46,280 nucleotides of DNA. Source: Acanthaster planci. Its lineage: Eukaryota; Echinodermata; Asteroidea; Valvatida; Acanthasteridae. The stretch lies in NCBI RefSeq assembly GCF_001949145.1, contig NW_019091393.1:1-46280 (forward strand), read 5' to 3'. The notes beneath the pieces were generated by a model that was given only the letters and a program-made list of their open reading frames with translations, had not been told where the DNA came from and did no database searches. Positions 35,601 to 46,280 of the stretch are shown here, piece after piece. Each line of letters starts with the position of its first letter. Position 1 is the first letter of the stretch. Made by a program: the position numbers and the translations under genes.

Positions 35601-38600
35601 GACATGTTAGATTACATGTACCACCGGATTTCTACTTCTGGCAGGCATGACATGGTCTGTCGTTGATGATGACGTGTTTGAGAGCTCTTTTGAAACACTC
35701 CCAGCTGGGTTCAATTTCTAGATATCTACATGTACCTTTTTTCATCCCCCAAATTAAGAATATGTATACATATACTTCTTTTGCCAGATTTGAATTGATA
35801 CCAGCATTTACATATGCATGTGCTGTACATGTAATGACAGAGTGGCATTTTCTGGGTTTTGTTTTGTTTTGTTTGATTTGTGACCCTGGATGATTTTGGA
35901 AGAAAAATTAATATCTGATTCTGGCCTTGTGAATACAAAGTCACAATAACTAGGCCTATGTTGGCATAGAACCAGATCAAGATTTGTCACAGTAAGAATT
36001 TTAAAGTCAAAACAACCACTTGCTGTACATATGTCTGGCTAAATACTGGTTAAGTTACGCCAGTGACAGCTAAATATCCACTGCCGTTTTTGATACAAAC
36101 TTCTAGGCTGAAAATTAACTATCGGACTATGACTAAAGGGCTATGAAAGAAAAGGCAATTGGCTGATGGCAGAATTCTTGACAAATTATCGAAAAAATTC
36201 CACTGATTGTGCAAAAAGCTAGCATACAGTTCAACCAATTGTGACCAACAATTACGTCAATAATGTCTAAGGGAGCGTTTCATTATTGTGGAAGGCGGTA
36301 TTTACTGCGGTACCACTGTTTTTTTAGCGGCACCACACTAGTTACCCAAAAGGGCTGCAAAAATACAGCGGTACCACAGTAAATACCGCCTTCTGTAATT
36401 ATGAAACATTCCCTAAGCTAATCAAATTTTTAAAATTTCATGGCGATTTCACGGACAAGACAGAATTATGCTCAGAAGGTTAAGAAAGAAAAGACATCTC
36501 CTTTTTGAAGAAAATAACCTGCACAAGAAATTCTTGTTTAAGATTTTACTCAAGCTTAACTTATAATATTATAGTTACAGGTCTAGTTATGCACAGTTTT
36601 TTTGGTCATGTGTCATAGGAGCTGGACTTTCTGCAGTGGCACTGTCGATGCACTTTCCCAAGAATTTTACTGAAGCCGTCGGGAGGAGTTTAAATCACAC
36701 AGCGACATTGGGTGAGTAAGGCTGAGTCAGTGAGAACAATTGAACAGCCAAATAATTGACTTTCCAGTCTGTCAAATATTCCAGTGTTCGGTCGTACATG
36801 TACACTGTAGCCGAGGGTGGGAATTTACGTTTAATTTCAAAAATATTTGAAAAACTTTCCCATACCGTTTAAACCTTTAAATGACCTACCCTTACGGCGT
36901 CATTGAAAACTTTAAACACAACAAATTGTATACAATTGACAATAATAATAGTTGAAACAAAGTTACAGAGATGAATTCATGGTATTCCTTTGATATGACT
37001 GAGCAGTTAAGTGTTCTGAAAATCAGATTACGTTTTACAGGCATTGTTTAAAATAAAAATGAACGTCAGATTACATCAAATAAAACGTCAAACCTCTAAA
37101 AGGGGCAGTTCCTTTTAAATGTTTGGAAAATCTGGAAATGAATTTGGAACTTTTCGTTTAAACATTTGAAGGAAAAACAGCCATGTTTGGCCTTATTGTT
37201 ACGCATACATTAAGCTGCCTTTAGCCGTAAAAGTTTTTTTTTGGGGGGGGAGAGGAATCTGCCCCACCCCCGGCCCCCCCATGATATTTTTCAAATATTA
37301 CAGCAAGTGCATGTTTTTCACAAGCAGAGCCGTTAGAAGATTTTTAGTAACTCTTTGGAGTCAATTTGTGAAAATGGGATGTACCTTTTTTGCACAGCGC
37401 CTGTTTTTTTAAGTCAGGTCAGCTGAAAATGTACATTTCCCACTGACGTGCTAAATGCTTGCGGGCTAGCATGCATGTAGCTTTGAACTGCCAATGACCA
37501 TACCAACAAAACCATATGTCAGATTGAGTTTGAACTTCACATTTTGTAATGATAAGGGGTGTCTTTAATTGCTTGCCAAGTTTAAGAAAAAAAAATTGGG
37601 CAAGGGACAGCTGTGTTCTTAAGAGGGCAGGACTCTGCCCTCTTAAGAACTGGTTGTCAGAACTGCAGCCGAATTTTGCTTTCACAGTCAGCTTGATCCT
37701 CCTAGTATCCGCTGTGTAGTTTGCACTGACACATGCAATCGGTTGTAATCTCTTCTTCGCAGCGGCTCTCGGCGCTGTCTTTGGAGCAGGAACTACAATA
37801 GCGGCGTCCGTCAGGGACAAAGACGGCCCACTCAACTACTTCATCGGAGGGTGTATGGCAGGGGCAGTTCTAGGAGCCAAATGTAAGTTCTGGTGAAAGG
37901 GGTTGTGTCGAGTAAACTAATCCTGATAGGACAATCTATTCCTCGTTGTGCTGTTCTGACTGTAAAAAATGAAAGCAAAGAAAATGCACACAGACAAATA
38001 TCTCCACTCCTTTCAAATCCCCTAAAAAGTTGAGGAAAGTCAGGGGTGTAATTTGTCAGGATGTGTCCTGATTTCAGGATTTTTCATCAGGATTTTCCCC
38101 GGTTTTTTCCAGGACTTTTCAAGCGATTGAGGAAATGCAGAGTTCACCATTAAGGTGTTCTTGTTGATAAAAATTGATACAGAACAACAGAAATGGTATT
38201 TTAGCCAGGTGCTTTTAAAACTGCAGTGCACACATACGGGCGGTTTTCAAGATTTTCAATGTTCTAAATTCTTCAAAAATTCATCATTTCATTTAATGGA
38301 CATTTACAACCACACGAATGACTGTTTGGTGGCTACTCTAAACTGACAGGCAACCTTCATTGACTCCTGAGTATTTCAGCCAGGCCTGTGCCCTGTATTG
38401 GGAGGTGTTGCGTAATTTCCTTTGTCCCCAGTGAATGCGAGTGGCATCTTTTCAAACGTGGCTGGATTAGCATGCAACAGTGCTGTGTCGCTCATCAATG
38501 GGGCCCCGGAGCACTTCTCTCAGCAGTGCTAATCCGCGGGCACGCTATGCCCAAAACAGTGGTATACTACTTAAAAATAGAGACAGATTACCTTCGAAAA

Positions 38601-39502
38601 TTGCCAGCCGAAAAATGATGGCAATTCCCAGCAGCAGGTCTTAACCAGCAAGTGGTTAAGGGGTGTCTGTAGGCAGACCCACATGTGTACCATAAGCCCT
38701 ATGCTGCTGTGGGGCCCTTGAAACCGCTGTTGATTAGTTTGTGAATATTTCATATTCCTCCAATCTCACCTGCGGGATAGGGAGGTTGGAATGGATTGCG
38801 TTTAAATCCCTCATAAAAACAAAGGCCCAACTCCACCATTTTGGCTTGGGAGCGTCAATTGATTTCCTTTGCAACTCCTTCAAAAAATATTCAGGGCCCA
38901 ACTCAAGAAAGGTGTTCTTTGAAAATCATATGCAAAGTATCATTGTTGTAAATGAGTCTATCATGGGTCATCCAGTCAATTAAAAATTGTGAGCTCATCA
39001 AGCATCCCATTTGCTAGCCCTGGACTTGTGACATGAGCAAAATAATTTGTAGTTTTCGTCATGAACAGTTTGCAACATGGATGTGCAGATGATTTTTTTT
39101 TCTGCCCCTGAACTCACTGAAACCATCACAACACCCTGCCTTGACCAAAACGGAATGTTGGTTTTTGTCTTCACCCCTAGGTGGTTTAAAATTGTGAGAA
39201 AAATGTTTTAGTCTCAAAATACCTGTAACGAGCAGAATGTGCATATCCAACCGTCTGATCTTAGGATCTTTATAAGTGAAAACTGGCCAGAGCAACTTTT
39301 ATTTCTGATCTATATCTTCATTCTTTAAATTAATTCATTAAATCCTTGTAATCCTGTTTTCCTCCTTTTGGTTTGTCATTTTTCAGATCACAGTTACTCA
39401 ATTGGCACAAGCACCTGCGTGGGCTTCGGTGGCTGGGCAGCCATTTACAAGTTGTGGAGAGATGAAGGGTGGGGCGATTTCATTCCCAAGCCCATCTACT
39501 AA
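32660..39502 (+). CDS. NDUFA11: NDUFA11, complex I membrane subunit
   Basis: Accessory subunit of mitochondrial NADH:ubiquinone oxidoreductase, a multi-pass inner-membrane protein of the Tim17-like fold. Four exons: 32660-32741, 36619-36711, 37763-37882, 39387-39502; 411 nt, 136 residues (human about 141), all GT-AG and in phase. Motifs: [17 protein letters not shown] near the N-terminus, [16 protein letters not shown] (first hydrophobic segment), [57 protein letters not shown] and a C-terminus [11 protein letters not shown]. Small-residue-rich helices and the PLNYF..GG.AG pattern identify the family. The ATG at 32660 is the first in frame; only a GTG-initiated extension exists upstream. A candidate poly-A signal AATAAA is at 40948-40953. 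Intron 1 is 3.9 kb and carries several repeats. Confidence 0.92.
32877..32994. repeat. Perfect 58-bp tandem duplication
   Basis: Two adjacent copies, the first starting at 32877 and the second at 32935, are identical over the 58-bp unit (ACAAACGTTACGAGAAGGAT at the start, ACATGTACATGCATGTAC inside). The lack of divergence indicates a recent duplication. Placed just inside NDUFA11 intron 1. Confidence 0.9.
33365..33430. repeat. Minisatellite array, left arm
   Basis: Repeats of about 16 bp with core CCAACTCGGACCCA, four units ending in a variant (CAACTCGTACCCA). The stretch 33397-33430 is the near-exact reverse complement of 34929-34962. Confidence 0.8.
33485..33564. repeat. Large inverted repeat with 30-bp arms
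   Basis: Arms 33485-33514 and 33535-33564 pair with one mismatch (left arm begins CGTTTGCCAACTCGACTTC) around a 20-bp loop. The TCGAGTTG words also recur in the loop and just after. It follows the left minisatellite arm and shares its CAACTCG core. Confidence 0.85.
34929..35146. repeat. Minisatellite array, right arm (inverted orientation)
   Basis: About 12 irregular repeats with core GGGTCCGAGTTGG, the reverse complement of the left array unit, with GGATCCGAGTTGGTTT variants at the right end. Unit spacing varies around 14-18 bp. Confidence 0.82.
36269..36416. mobile_element. Harbinger-like MITE
   Basis: A 148-bp palindromic element. Ends GGGAGCGTTTCATTATTGTG and ATTATGAAACATTCCC pair; the inner arms GAAGGCGGTATTTACTG.. 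and CAGTAAATACCGCCTTC are almost perfect, as are CGGTACCAC copies. TAA flanks both sides, the three-base target duplication typical of PIF/Harbinger elements. It lies 200 bp before NDUFA11 exon 2. Confidence 0.75.
37615..37650. repeat. Perfect 16-bp-arm hairpin in NDUFA11 intron 2
   Basis: GTTCTTAAGAGGGCAG (37615-37630) and its exact reverse complement (37635-37650) surround a GACT loop. It lies 112 bp upstream of exon 3. No element borders are seen around it. Confidence 0.85.
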
Positions 39503-39912
39503 AAATCAGCACCAAGTCAGAGACATTGAAAGGCACAGGGCTGTTGCCCAGCGGAAAAGCCAGAGTTGTCAGCAGTTCAGGGATATGTTAGATCTCCACC
39601 TAAACTCCTGTTTGAACCAACGCCTCCTGCCCTGTCCACTAGTATTTTTTTGGGTGAAAACCTCAGAGTGTGTGGAACCCCTTGTGACGTCAACATCCTA
39701 GAATGATTTTTGTGGACAGCCAATTTGTTGCATATTCTGAAGGAAATGCCAAGCATTGTGTGTAGCTATCACCTATGCTGTGTTCCTAACATGCTCTTTC
39801 TGTGTCCATGCTTGGTGGTCATGTAATTGGTTGGTGGCCTGGTGACTTCATGTCTCCAGTTATTAGCTAAATTCACCCATTGATATCACCACGTTTTGTG
39901 GCAGACAACACC

Positions 39913-40197
39913 GAAGATCGTATAGCGCCGAAGGCGCAAGATGGATAACTCTGTCACAAAGGTGTACATGTAATTACCATGGGCGCCATTTGAGCAAGCG
40001 ATACGCCTGCGCAGTTTACGGTAATGCTTGGGCGCAGGCTCACCAGGTGCACGTGGCTGCCGCAGCGTCTGTGCATTAATGTGCATTGCGCAGGCGTATC
40101 GCTTGCTCAAATGGTACCCATGCGATTACAACGTTTCACGCGTATTCACGGTAAAGTTTGCCATCTTGCACTGCTTCGCGGCGCTATACGATCTTTG
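39913..40197. mobile_element. Foldback MITE with 9-bp target duplication (Mutator-like)
   Basis: 285 bp bounded by a perfect direct repeat GACAACACC at 39904-39912 and 40198-40206. Terminal arms AAGATCGTATAGCGCC and GGCGCTATACGATCTT pair exactly; a second inner pair GCGCCATTTGAGCAAGCGAT / ATCGCTTGCTCAAATGGTAC continues the foldback. A 9-bp duplication fits Mutator-type (MULE) transposition. No transposase is encoded. Confidence 0.82.
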
Positions 40198-41575
40198 GAC
40201 AACACCCACTCGGCATCTTCGTAACCTGACAGCAGCACATGCCAGACCTATTGTCACCAGACGCAACTGTTTACATATCTCTAACAGAATTCCTGAAATT
40301 CAGCAAGCAAAACGAAGAGTGGTGTAGGGATCCCTTCTGTCACATCGTACATCCAAATGTACAATGAGATTTACTGCTCAAAACTTTCCATCAGCATTCG
40401 CCGAGTTCAAATGATGTAGAGGCGCACAGGGTATCTTCTTTGAGAGTTTGGATCGACATAGCACAACCCAGGTGGAGACCTCAAGGGCAAGATTTGCATG
40501 CTATAATAGATGAGTATATGTATTGATTATTGCAGTAGTTACCCACAATTCTTAGCAATGGCTGTTTCCTGCACAGAGTCTTGTGAATGGGAATAGCCCT
40601 TTCCAGCACCCTTCACTCGGGTGATAGGTACAAGTAGAGTAACATGTAGATAAGGTTGCTTGCAAATACAAACCATCACCAGGGATGGGCTTGGTTTAAG
40701 CAGAACCTCTATGGACATGTATAAGAATGTAACTTGAGAGGGCTCTGTACAAAAGGATTGGTATCGTTTGCAAGAGTCAACGATTTTATTTCAATTTCAA
40801 CGGTGGTTTCCACATATAGTACAGGTATGCCATAACCCTTGATTGGAATTTGTATGGTTACTCTCGGATATGCTTAAAACAGACATCATTTTTCTTGAAT
40901 AATTTGTCATTAGTGGCAATATTTGGTTGTTTTATTCACAGATTGTAAATAAAATGTTTACAAAATCACAGGCCTCTGTAGTTTGTACTGTGTGATTTTT
41001 TTTTAATCTTAATGAAAGTCTAAACAAAAAATGGTAGAAATGTACATGTATCATACATGAAATGTGTTCATAGTGCAAAATACTTGACCGCCATTTATAT
41101 AAATAAAATTTTTTTTTTAAAATACTTGGCTTAAATCCTGGGTGTTAACGTGGCAACAAGACGGTAAATGTCAATAGTTTTCATCGGAAGGAAGAAACAG
41201 AATGAAAATTACTAATGAGAGGAAGCCAAATCACTCATAGCCAACATCTTTAAAGTACTCGAGTTAGGATTTCATATAACGTCACCCCCAGGTAGCCCTT
41301 TTTTTGTGTGTGAAATAAAACTTTTCATCTGGCAATAGATGCATCTGTGTGACGGGGAATTGGTTGATGTGATACCTACAGCTCCCTGGGATGGAAATAC
41401 TGACCAATGAAATTACAAGAATTACCTCATGAATAAACATGTTTACAATTCACGTCGTCTTATGATTTCTGTCTTGCATACTTCGAAAGAATGTTACCTG
41501 GTTACTGTAAAATACCCAGTGCTATACAAGCAGGAGAAGAGAAAAACAATTTGAACATGAATACTGCGTGCCTTA

Positions 41576-41594
41576 CACACACACACACACACAC
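41576..41594. repeat. CA dinucleotide microsatellite
   Basis: A run of about nine CA units in the NDUFA11-COA7 intergenic region. Confidence 0.9.
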
Positions 41595-43058
41595 TGGGAC
41601 TAAAATTACGAATGCACTCAAGCATCTTAATTAGCTTTATCAGTGCCAAATGTGTACACATTCTGAGAAATACAAGATTATTGGTATTAGTCACTGCAGT
41701 CTCGTACTGTGGGCAGAAAACGCCCTACATAAATATATTGACGAATTTTGATTAACAAGTCACTGCACCACATATGGAGTACATGTACTGAAGTTTGACG
41801 TCAAAATGAACCAGGTAGTGTAGGGCAACCGAATACGCACACGTGTTGGTTCAGGTGCTGGTTCTCGTAATAACGTGTAATTCCAGAAATTCGTGCACCA
41901 TTTTTTTTATGTCCTTTCACATCTGAAATGATTTTGTAAGTTCAGAACACATTTTCTTATTCCCGAGAGTGATAAATTAATGCAAATTACCTGCCAATTA
42001 AATAGTAATTGTTTGAAATCAATTCTGGTGATATTCCATGTCAAATAACAAAGGTCAGATGTAACTGGGACACAAAAATGTCACACGTTTGGACTCCAAA
42101 TTTCTGAAATTACCCTAATGCCTTTCACACACAATTGTGCGTGTGATGTACAATTGTGCGCGTGATGTACATATGTTCGCTTGGGTACTTTGTTTAGCAG
42201 TGAAACACCATGTACAAAAAGCCAAGCATGTTCATATGAACAGGCAGAACGGATATATCAAACATGCCAAAGCACAACGTACATGTATTGCACACAACTT
42301 TGAAACCACCTCATAAATATCAATATACTTGCAAATGTTTTGTCCATGTATTTCTCATAGACAAAATGAATGAACATGGCGTACGTGTACTGTGCTGAAC
42401 GATGAATCAGTAATGTGAGCTCTGGTAAATTCAACAGTGCCCTGGTAAAATTTTCTGTTCTATACCCTGACTGTTGTGAATTTGTTAACAGGTTTACATG
42501 TATACACTTTCTCGGGAACACGATCAGAGTCCAAAATAAAACCAAATACATGTATCACAAGTGGGAACATCTCGAGAAATGGCAATACTGTCAAAAATTA
42601 CGTGCGTATCCATTGACAAATTCAAAAAGTAGAGCGACTGAAAATGTTTGCTGAGAGTAACGCCCTTCCTATATTACAAGTTTACAAATCCTCATATAAA
42701 ACCAGTTTACTGACTGCTTACAGATATTTATTCTGCTTTGCAAAAATTCATGTACATGTATTTGGCAAGACAAGCTGGGTGAGAGAAGTTACTGCATACC
42801 CTTAGCAAATCGCAAAATGAAGCCCGACATACACAAATCACTGTCAGATTACACAAGTTTGTACATCAGCTGTTTCTTTTTTGAAACGTGCAACAACTCT
42901 CAAATGATGAACCAATCTGACAGTGAACTAAGATTCAATCTATGTTTCGTGTTGTACATAAACAAGCAAAAGGCTCATCACCAACACTTGCATAGCGTGC
43001 ACCACAACAGGATTGCTGTCAGGCAATGTACACATGTCCCCTTCAATAATGGGTTTGC

Positions 43059-43155
43059 ATGGCTGCCATCTTGGAAGCCAGTGCTTTTGTTCCACAGGGT
43101 ATGCGGAAAGATTTCCATGTGGAACAAAACAAGGGCCCTGCAAGATGGCTACCAC
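43059..43155. repeat. Inverted repeat, possible MITE
   Basis: Left arm with GGCTGCCATCTTGG and GCTTTTGTTCCACA pairs with right arm TGTGGAACAAAACAAG and GCAAGATGGCTACC around a loop of about 22 bp. It ends 14 bp before the pogo-like element. No target duplication is evident. Confidence 0.65.
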
Positions 43156-43169
43156 GCAACGCCTCTTTA

Positions 43170-43344
43170 CAGTTGAACCTGGTTAACAGGAAGTCATTCG
43201 GACTTGGCAAATCACCTTGTTATAACAGGAGCCTTACATTGTCAGGAAAGAAAATAATGAAAAACAAAAGATTGGGACGTCAAACTTTACTTGCTATACG
43301 CAGAATCTTATATTAACAGTGCTCTTATTAACAAGGTTTGACTG
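43170..43344. mobile_element. pogo/Tigger-like MITE
   Basis: 175 bp. Left end CAGTTGAACCTGGTTAACAG; reverse complement of the right end CAGTCAAACCTTGTTAATAA. This is the characteristic CAGTNNAACCTNGTTAA terminus of pogo/Tigger elements. Both ends are flanked by TA (43168-43169 and 43345-43346), the expected target duplication. Internal sequence has no transposase. Confidence 0.82.
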
Positions 43345-44454
43345 TAGTTACAAGTTAAAAACTAGAGTTTAACGAAGCCATAGGGTTAAACCTTTGAAAG
43401 CAGATAAGAAGTTAGCATAGTGACAAAACTGAAGCAGGCAACAAAAAACTATGACTGTCAACCATGGAATCCATTTCAAATTCTTCGGATGAACCCAAAC
43501 TGGACAAATGTGAGGTTCTGTGCGATCAGTCTTTAATTGCAACTTGCTTTGAAGGTTTTAAAATACCTGTCCAATTGCCATTTGATCTTAGTCAACTGAC
43601 CAGTGCTTCATCTGTGAGAATTAAGTACAGGTTCCACAAAATTGGTCGAAAATGGAAAATGCCTCCCCCTTTCAACTTGAGGCAAAATATATACTTACAA
43701 CAGACATCCTGGTTTTTAGTAGACCATTCCTTCCGAATCTGAAAATGCAGATCTGGGACACTGCTGCTAATTCACTCTAGAAAACAACCCTGCTAAAAGT
43801 AAGATTACATGTACATGTTCTTTAGTGAAAGAATTAGTCTTCTCTAGCCTGAGACATTTTTAAAACTGTCAAATGACATCTGAAAGACTCTGAAAAAGCA
43901 ATTTTTATTTTAACTTCAAAGTACATTTACCAAACTCAAGGACAATGCCATGGGAAAGTACATCATACATGTAGGACTGATTTTCTCCTAGACCCTTCAG
44001 AATCCATCAAAAGATTTCTGAGGATCTGAGCAAGACTGGAGAAGGTGCGCAGAACCCAACGGCTGTTATATCTTTGGTCTGATGCCCCCACAAAGATACC
44101 ATGTAAAGAATACTGAGGATTTGGGAACGTTCCCAACTTCAAGTGCTGGAAAAACTTTCTGAGTTTGGGGGTTTTGAAAGTCAGTTTGTAGGGAATTCTT
44201 GGTGATGGGACATAAGCACCTTTCCAGCAAAGAGCTAAAAATTTTCATGTTGGGTACAGGCCAGTACACACTCTATGCAAAAGGGAGCACAAAGGTGGAA
44301 TTGTTCATTATACGCACTGCAAATTTCCAGAAGTTGAACACATTTCAACACCAGCAAAGTTCCCTGCAAATGCTTAGTGAAAACATCAAAGTCACTTCGC
44401 TTTTGCATCCACCTAAAGAACACGTATAAACCGGCATAACAACTCGCCCTGTAA

Positions 44455-46204
44455 TCATTTGCCACCCGTTTCTCCAAACTTCAACTGGGCTGCTTTCTCC
44501 TTGGCTTGGCGGTGGAGCTCCTTAGCCTTGGCTTTATACTCCTCCGCAAGCTTCTCGTCTTTGGCCGTGCCGTCACCCAGCCTATACATGCGGCTCACGT
44601 TGGCGCAGCCGTACATCTGGCCCAGCTGGCAGCTGCGCAGCGTGTAGTGGAAGGCCTTGGCCAGGTCCTTCTCCACCGCCCCAAGACCCCGCAAGTACAC
44701 CCCGCCTAGCTGGAAGCAGCCCTCCTGGTGGTCGCCTTCGCAGGCCCGCTGTAGGAAGGCGGCTGCCTGGGGCGGGTCCTCAGTGTCACCCCCGCTCAGT
44801 GCCACACCTGCCCCGTAGCACCCTGTCAGGTAGCCGCCTTCACAGCTCTTGACGAAATAGTCCACAGCTTTTCTTCTGTCTTTGTCTACACCTTCCAAAT
44901 CAAGCAATGGGGAGAAGTAAAACGTATTGGCTATGAATGGTGCAGGCTAGAGGAATAACAAACATACATATTACCATTCTTAACTCCATGTTCCCGCGTT
45001 ATGTCAAGGTATGAATAAAATTGGAGGACTGACATCTGTTAGAGTTACTTTAGTAATGCCACGCTAAGTAGCCAGTTGCTCTATGAACAAGCTCAGTAGT
45101 ACATAGTACATCCAACAAAAACCAGGCAAAGTGCACCCTGCTTCTGGTTTCCAAATTCATGGAACATACAACGTAAATCTCCTGCCGCTAAAAAAACACA
45201 AGGGAGGCGAGGTTCTGAGAGTAACCAACAAAGCAGGTCCAGATAACGGCAGAAGGTAATCTTTTGGACAAGGTCATAGTCCCAACCCTGAGTTTGTAGT
45301 ATGCTATGGACTCCTGTACCTTTGCCATACAAATGCAACGCTGCCAGCTTGTTACAAGACACGGCGTGGCTGTATGTGTTGCAGCTGGTAGCATACGCAG
45401 GGGCTGCCTTGCTCAAATCGCCCCTGATGCCGGCGTAGAATTCACCTAACCTGTAGCAACCTGATAGTGATGGGGGGAATACCGTTATAAGTTAAATGAC
45501 ATTCACCATTCAGAGTCATGAAATATCACAAAATGAACGTTCCAATCCCAAAGTTTTGGGTCCCTTTTTATTACGCTGGACAGTTGGAGAATTCAACCCT
45601 CTCCACCTACCAAAAATATTCAAATTTCTTGTAAAGGCCTATTAATTATGCTATTATATGTATTTTCCAAGGTGATGATGAATAACAAGTAGGAAACATA
45701 GGAAGAGACATGAACACTTTGAACAAGATGAAACTTGAAAGGGGACAGTCATCATACACGTCAACACTCAAGGCTGCAAATGGGAAAACATTAGGCCTAC
45801 CCAAACCTTCCCCAAACATACCAAAAGTAATTTTGGACTCACTGATACATTAAAAAAGATGGCAAAAAGGCCGATTGAAGCAAATATGTAAGGGCTGACA
45901 TGGTTACATATATACATGTGTGGGCTACCACAAACTGTATCACCAGGCTAGTCCTATGCACTTTCGACAGAAACTTCCAGCTAGTATTACGTTCATTATT
46001 AGTAGTATCATCATGTATTAAAATTGTACAGTATACGGACATCGATGGACACCGAATGGCATGACAGGTCGACCGCGACCGGTCATAGGCCTAGCCCTTA
46101 CCTTCCCCCGATTTTTCGCGATAGCACTGGTAGTTGTATTCTGTCTCCAGATTTGCCAAATACTCCTTCACCTCCTCTTCACTCTTGAAGTTGACAGCAT
46201 TCAT
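44455..46204 (-). CDS. COA7: COA7, Sel1-repeat mitochondrial assembly factor
   Basis: Cytochrome c oxidase assembly factor 7, in vertebrates a heme-binding, disulfide-rich protein of the mitochondrial intermembrane space. Three exons: 46102-46204, 45320-45460, 44455-44891; 681 nt, 226 residues (human 231), phases consistent. It begins [19 protein letters not shown] and YNYQCYREK, like the vertebrate N-terminus. It then has five Sel1-like repeats with paired cysteines: [68 protein letters not shown] and [20 protein letters not shown]; the tail is LKFGETGGK. The regularly spaced Cys pairs suit disulfide folding in the intermembrane space. The last exon uses an AAG acceptor (44892-44894) after a TTTTACTTCTCCCC tract. 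Candidate poly-A signal AATAAA on the minus strand at 43904-43909. Confidence 0.93.
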
Positions 46205-46280
46205 GACTACTGTGGTTTCTTCATTATAATGCCGATCGTGGGAAAATTACGGTTTTCTGCGGCATGCACAACCTCCCCAA
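46205..46280. other. 5' flank of COA7
   Basis: 76 bp upstream of the COA7 start codon; presumably 5' UTR or promoter, cut by the window edge. No element assigned. Confidence 0.4.

Larger units (their letters stand above)
32742..36618. other. NDUFA11 intron 1
   Basis: A 3.9-kb intron without a recognisable gene. It contains a 58-bp tandem duplication, a candidate foldback element with inverted minisatellite arms (about 33365-35146) and a Harbinger-like MITE, each listed separately. ACATGTAC-type words are frequent. Confidence 0.7.
39503..44454. other. Convergent intergenic region NDUFA11 / COA7
   Basis: About 5 kb between two converging genes. It should hold the NDUFA11 3' UTR (possible AATAAA at 40948-40953) and the COA7 3' UTR (minus-strand AATAAA at 43904-43909). 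It also contains a foldback element with 9-bp target duplication, a CA microsatellite at about 41576-41594, a hairpin at 43059-43155 and a pogo-like MITE. No further gene is recognised. Confidence 0.6.

Noticed and set aside
43464-43742. A 92-codon plus-strand frame starting MESISNSSDEPK.
   Set aside because: No known domain or neighbouring exons; it could be a small gene but nothing supports it beyond being open.

Overview
This is genomic DNA from an invertebrate animal. Every recognisable gene is split by GT-AG introns. The gene content and style point to a marine deuterostome, most likely an echinoderm: a Tie-type ectodomain, frequent TAGGCCTAC and TACATGTA words, and many short inverted-repeat transposons. 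The species assignment is an inference.

Four protein-coding genes are supported. (1) 447-22015, minus strand: a large receptor-type protein tyrosine phosphatase (RPTP) in 36 visible coding exons. It has a signal peptide, two F5/8-C/fucolectin-like domains, a block resembling the ectodomain of Tie (angiopoietin) receptors (Tie-type N-terminal domain, Ig, EGF cluster), four fibronectin III domains, one membrane span, a proline-rich juxtamembrane segment and tandem phosphatase domains D1 and D2. The 3' end, starting just after the D2 His-Cys, lies beyond the left edge. (2) 25969-31080, minus: SARAF, regulator of store-operated calcium entry, complete in eight coding exons. (3) 32660-39502, plus: NDUFA11, a membrane subunit of respiratory complex I, complete in four exons, head-to-head with SARAF. 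(4) 44455-46204, minus: COA7, a Sel1-repeat mitochondrial assembly factor, complete in three exons and convergent with NDUFA11. NDUFA11 and COA7 both serve the respiratory chain; I see no other functional link between the genes.

The most striking object is gene 1: a Tie-like extracellular architecture joined to tyrosine phosphatase rather than kinase domains. Exon phases run continuously from signal peptide to D2 apart from one single-base deficit in an FN3 exon. All ectodomain exons from the second through the first FN3 exon are symmetric phase 1-1, as expected of exon shuffling. D1 has an intact active site; D2 has WPA in place of WPD.

Non-coding DNA holds several small non-autonomous transposons: a three-copy TA-flanked family, a two-copy hairpin family, a Harbinger-like MITE with TAA flanks, a foldback element with a perfect 9-bp target duplication, a pogo/Tigger-like MITE with TA flanks, and a candidate foldback element with inverted minisatellite arms. 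No tRNA, rRNA or CRISPR array was seen.
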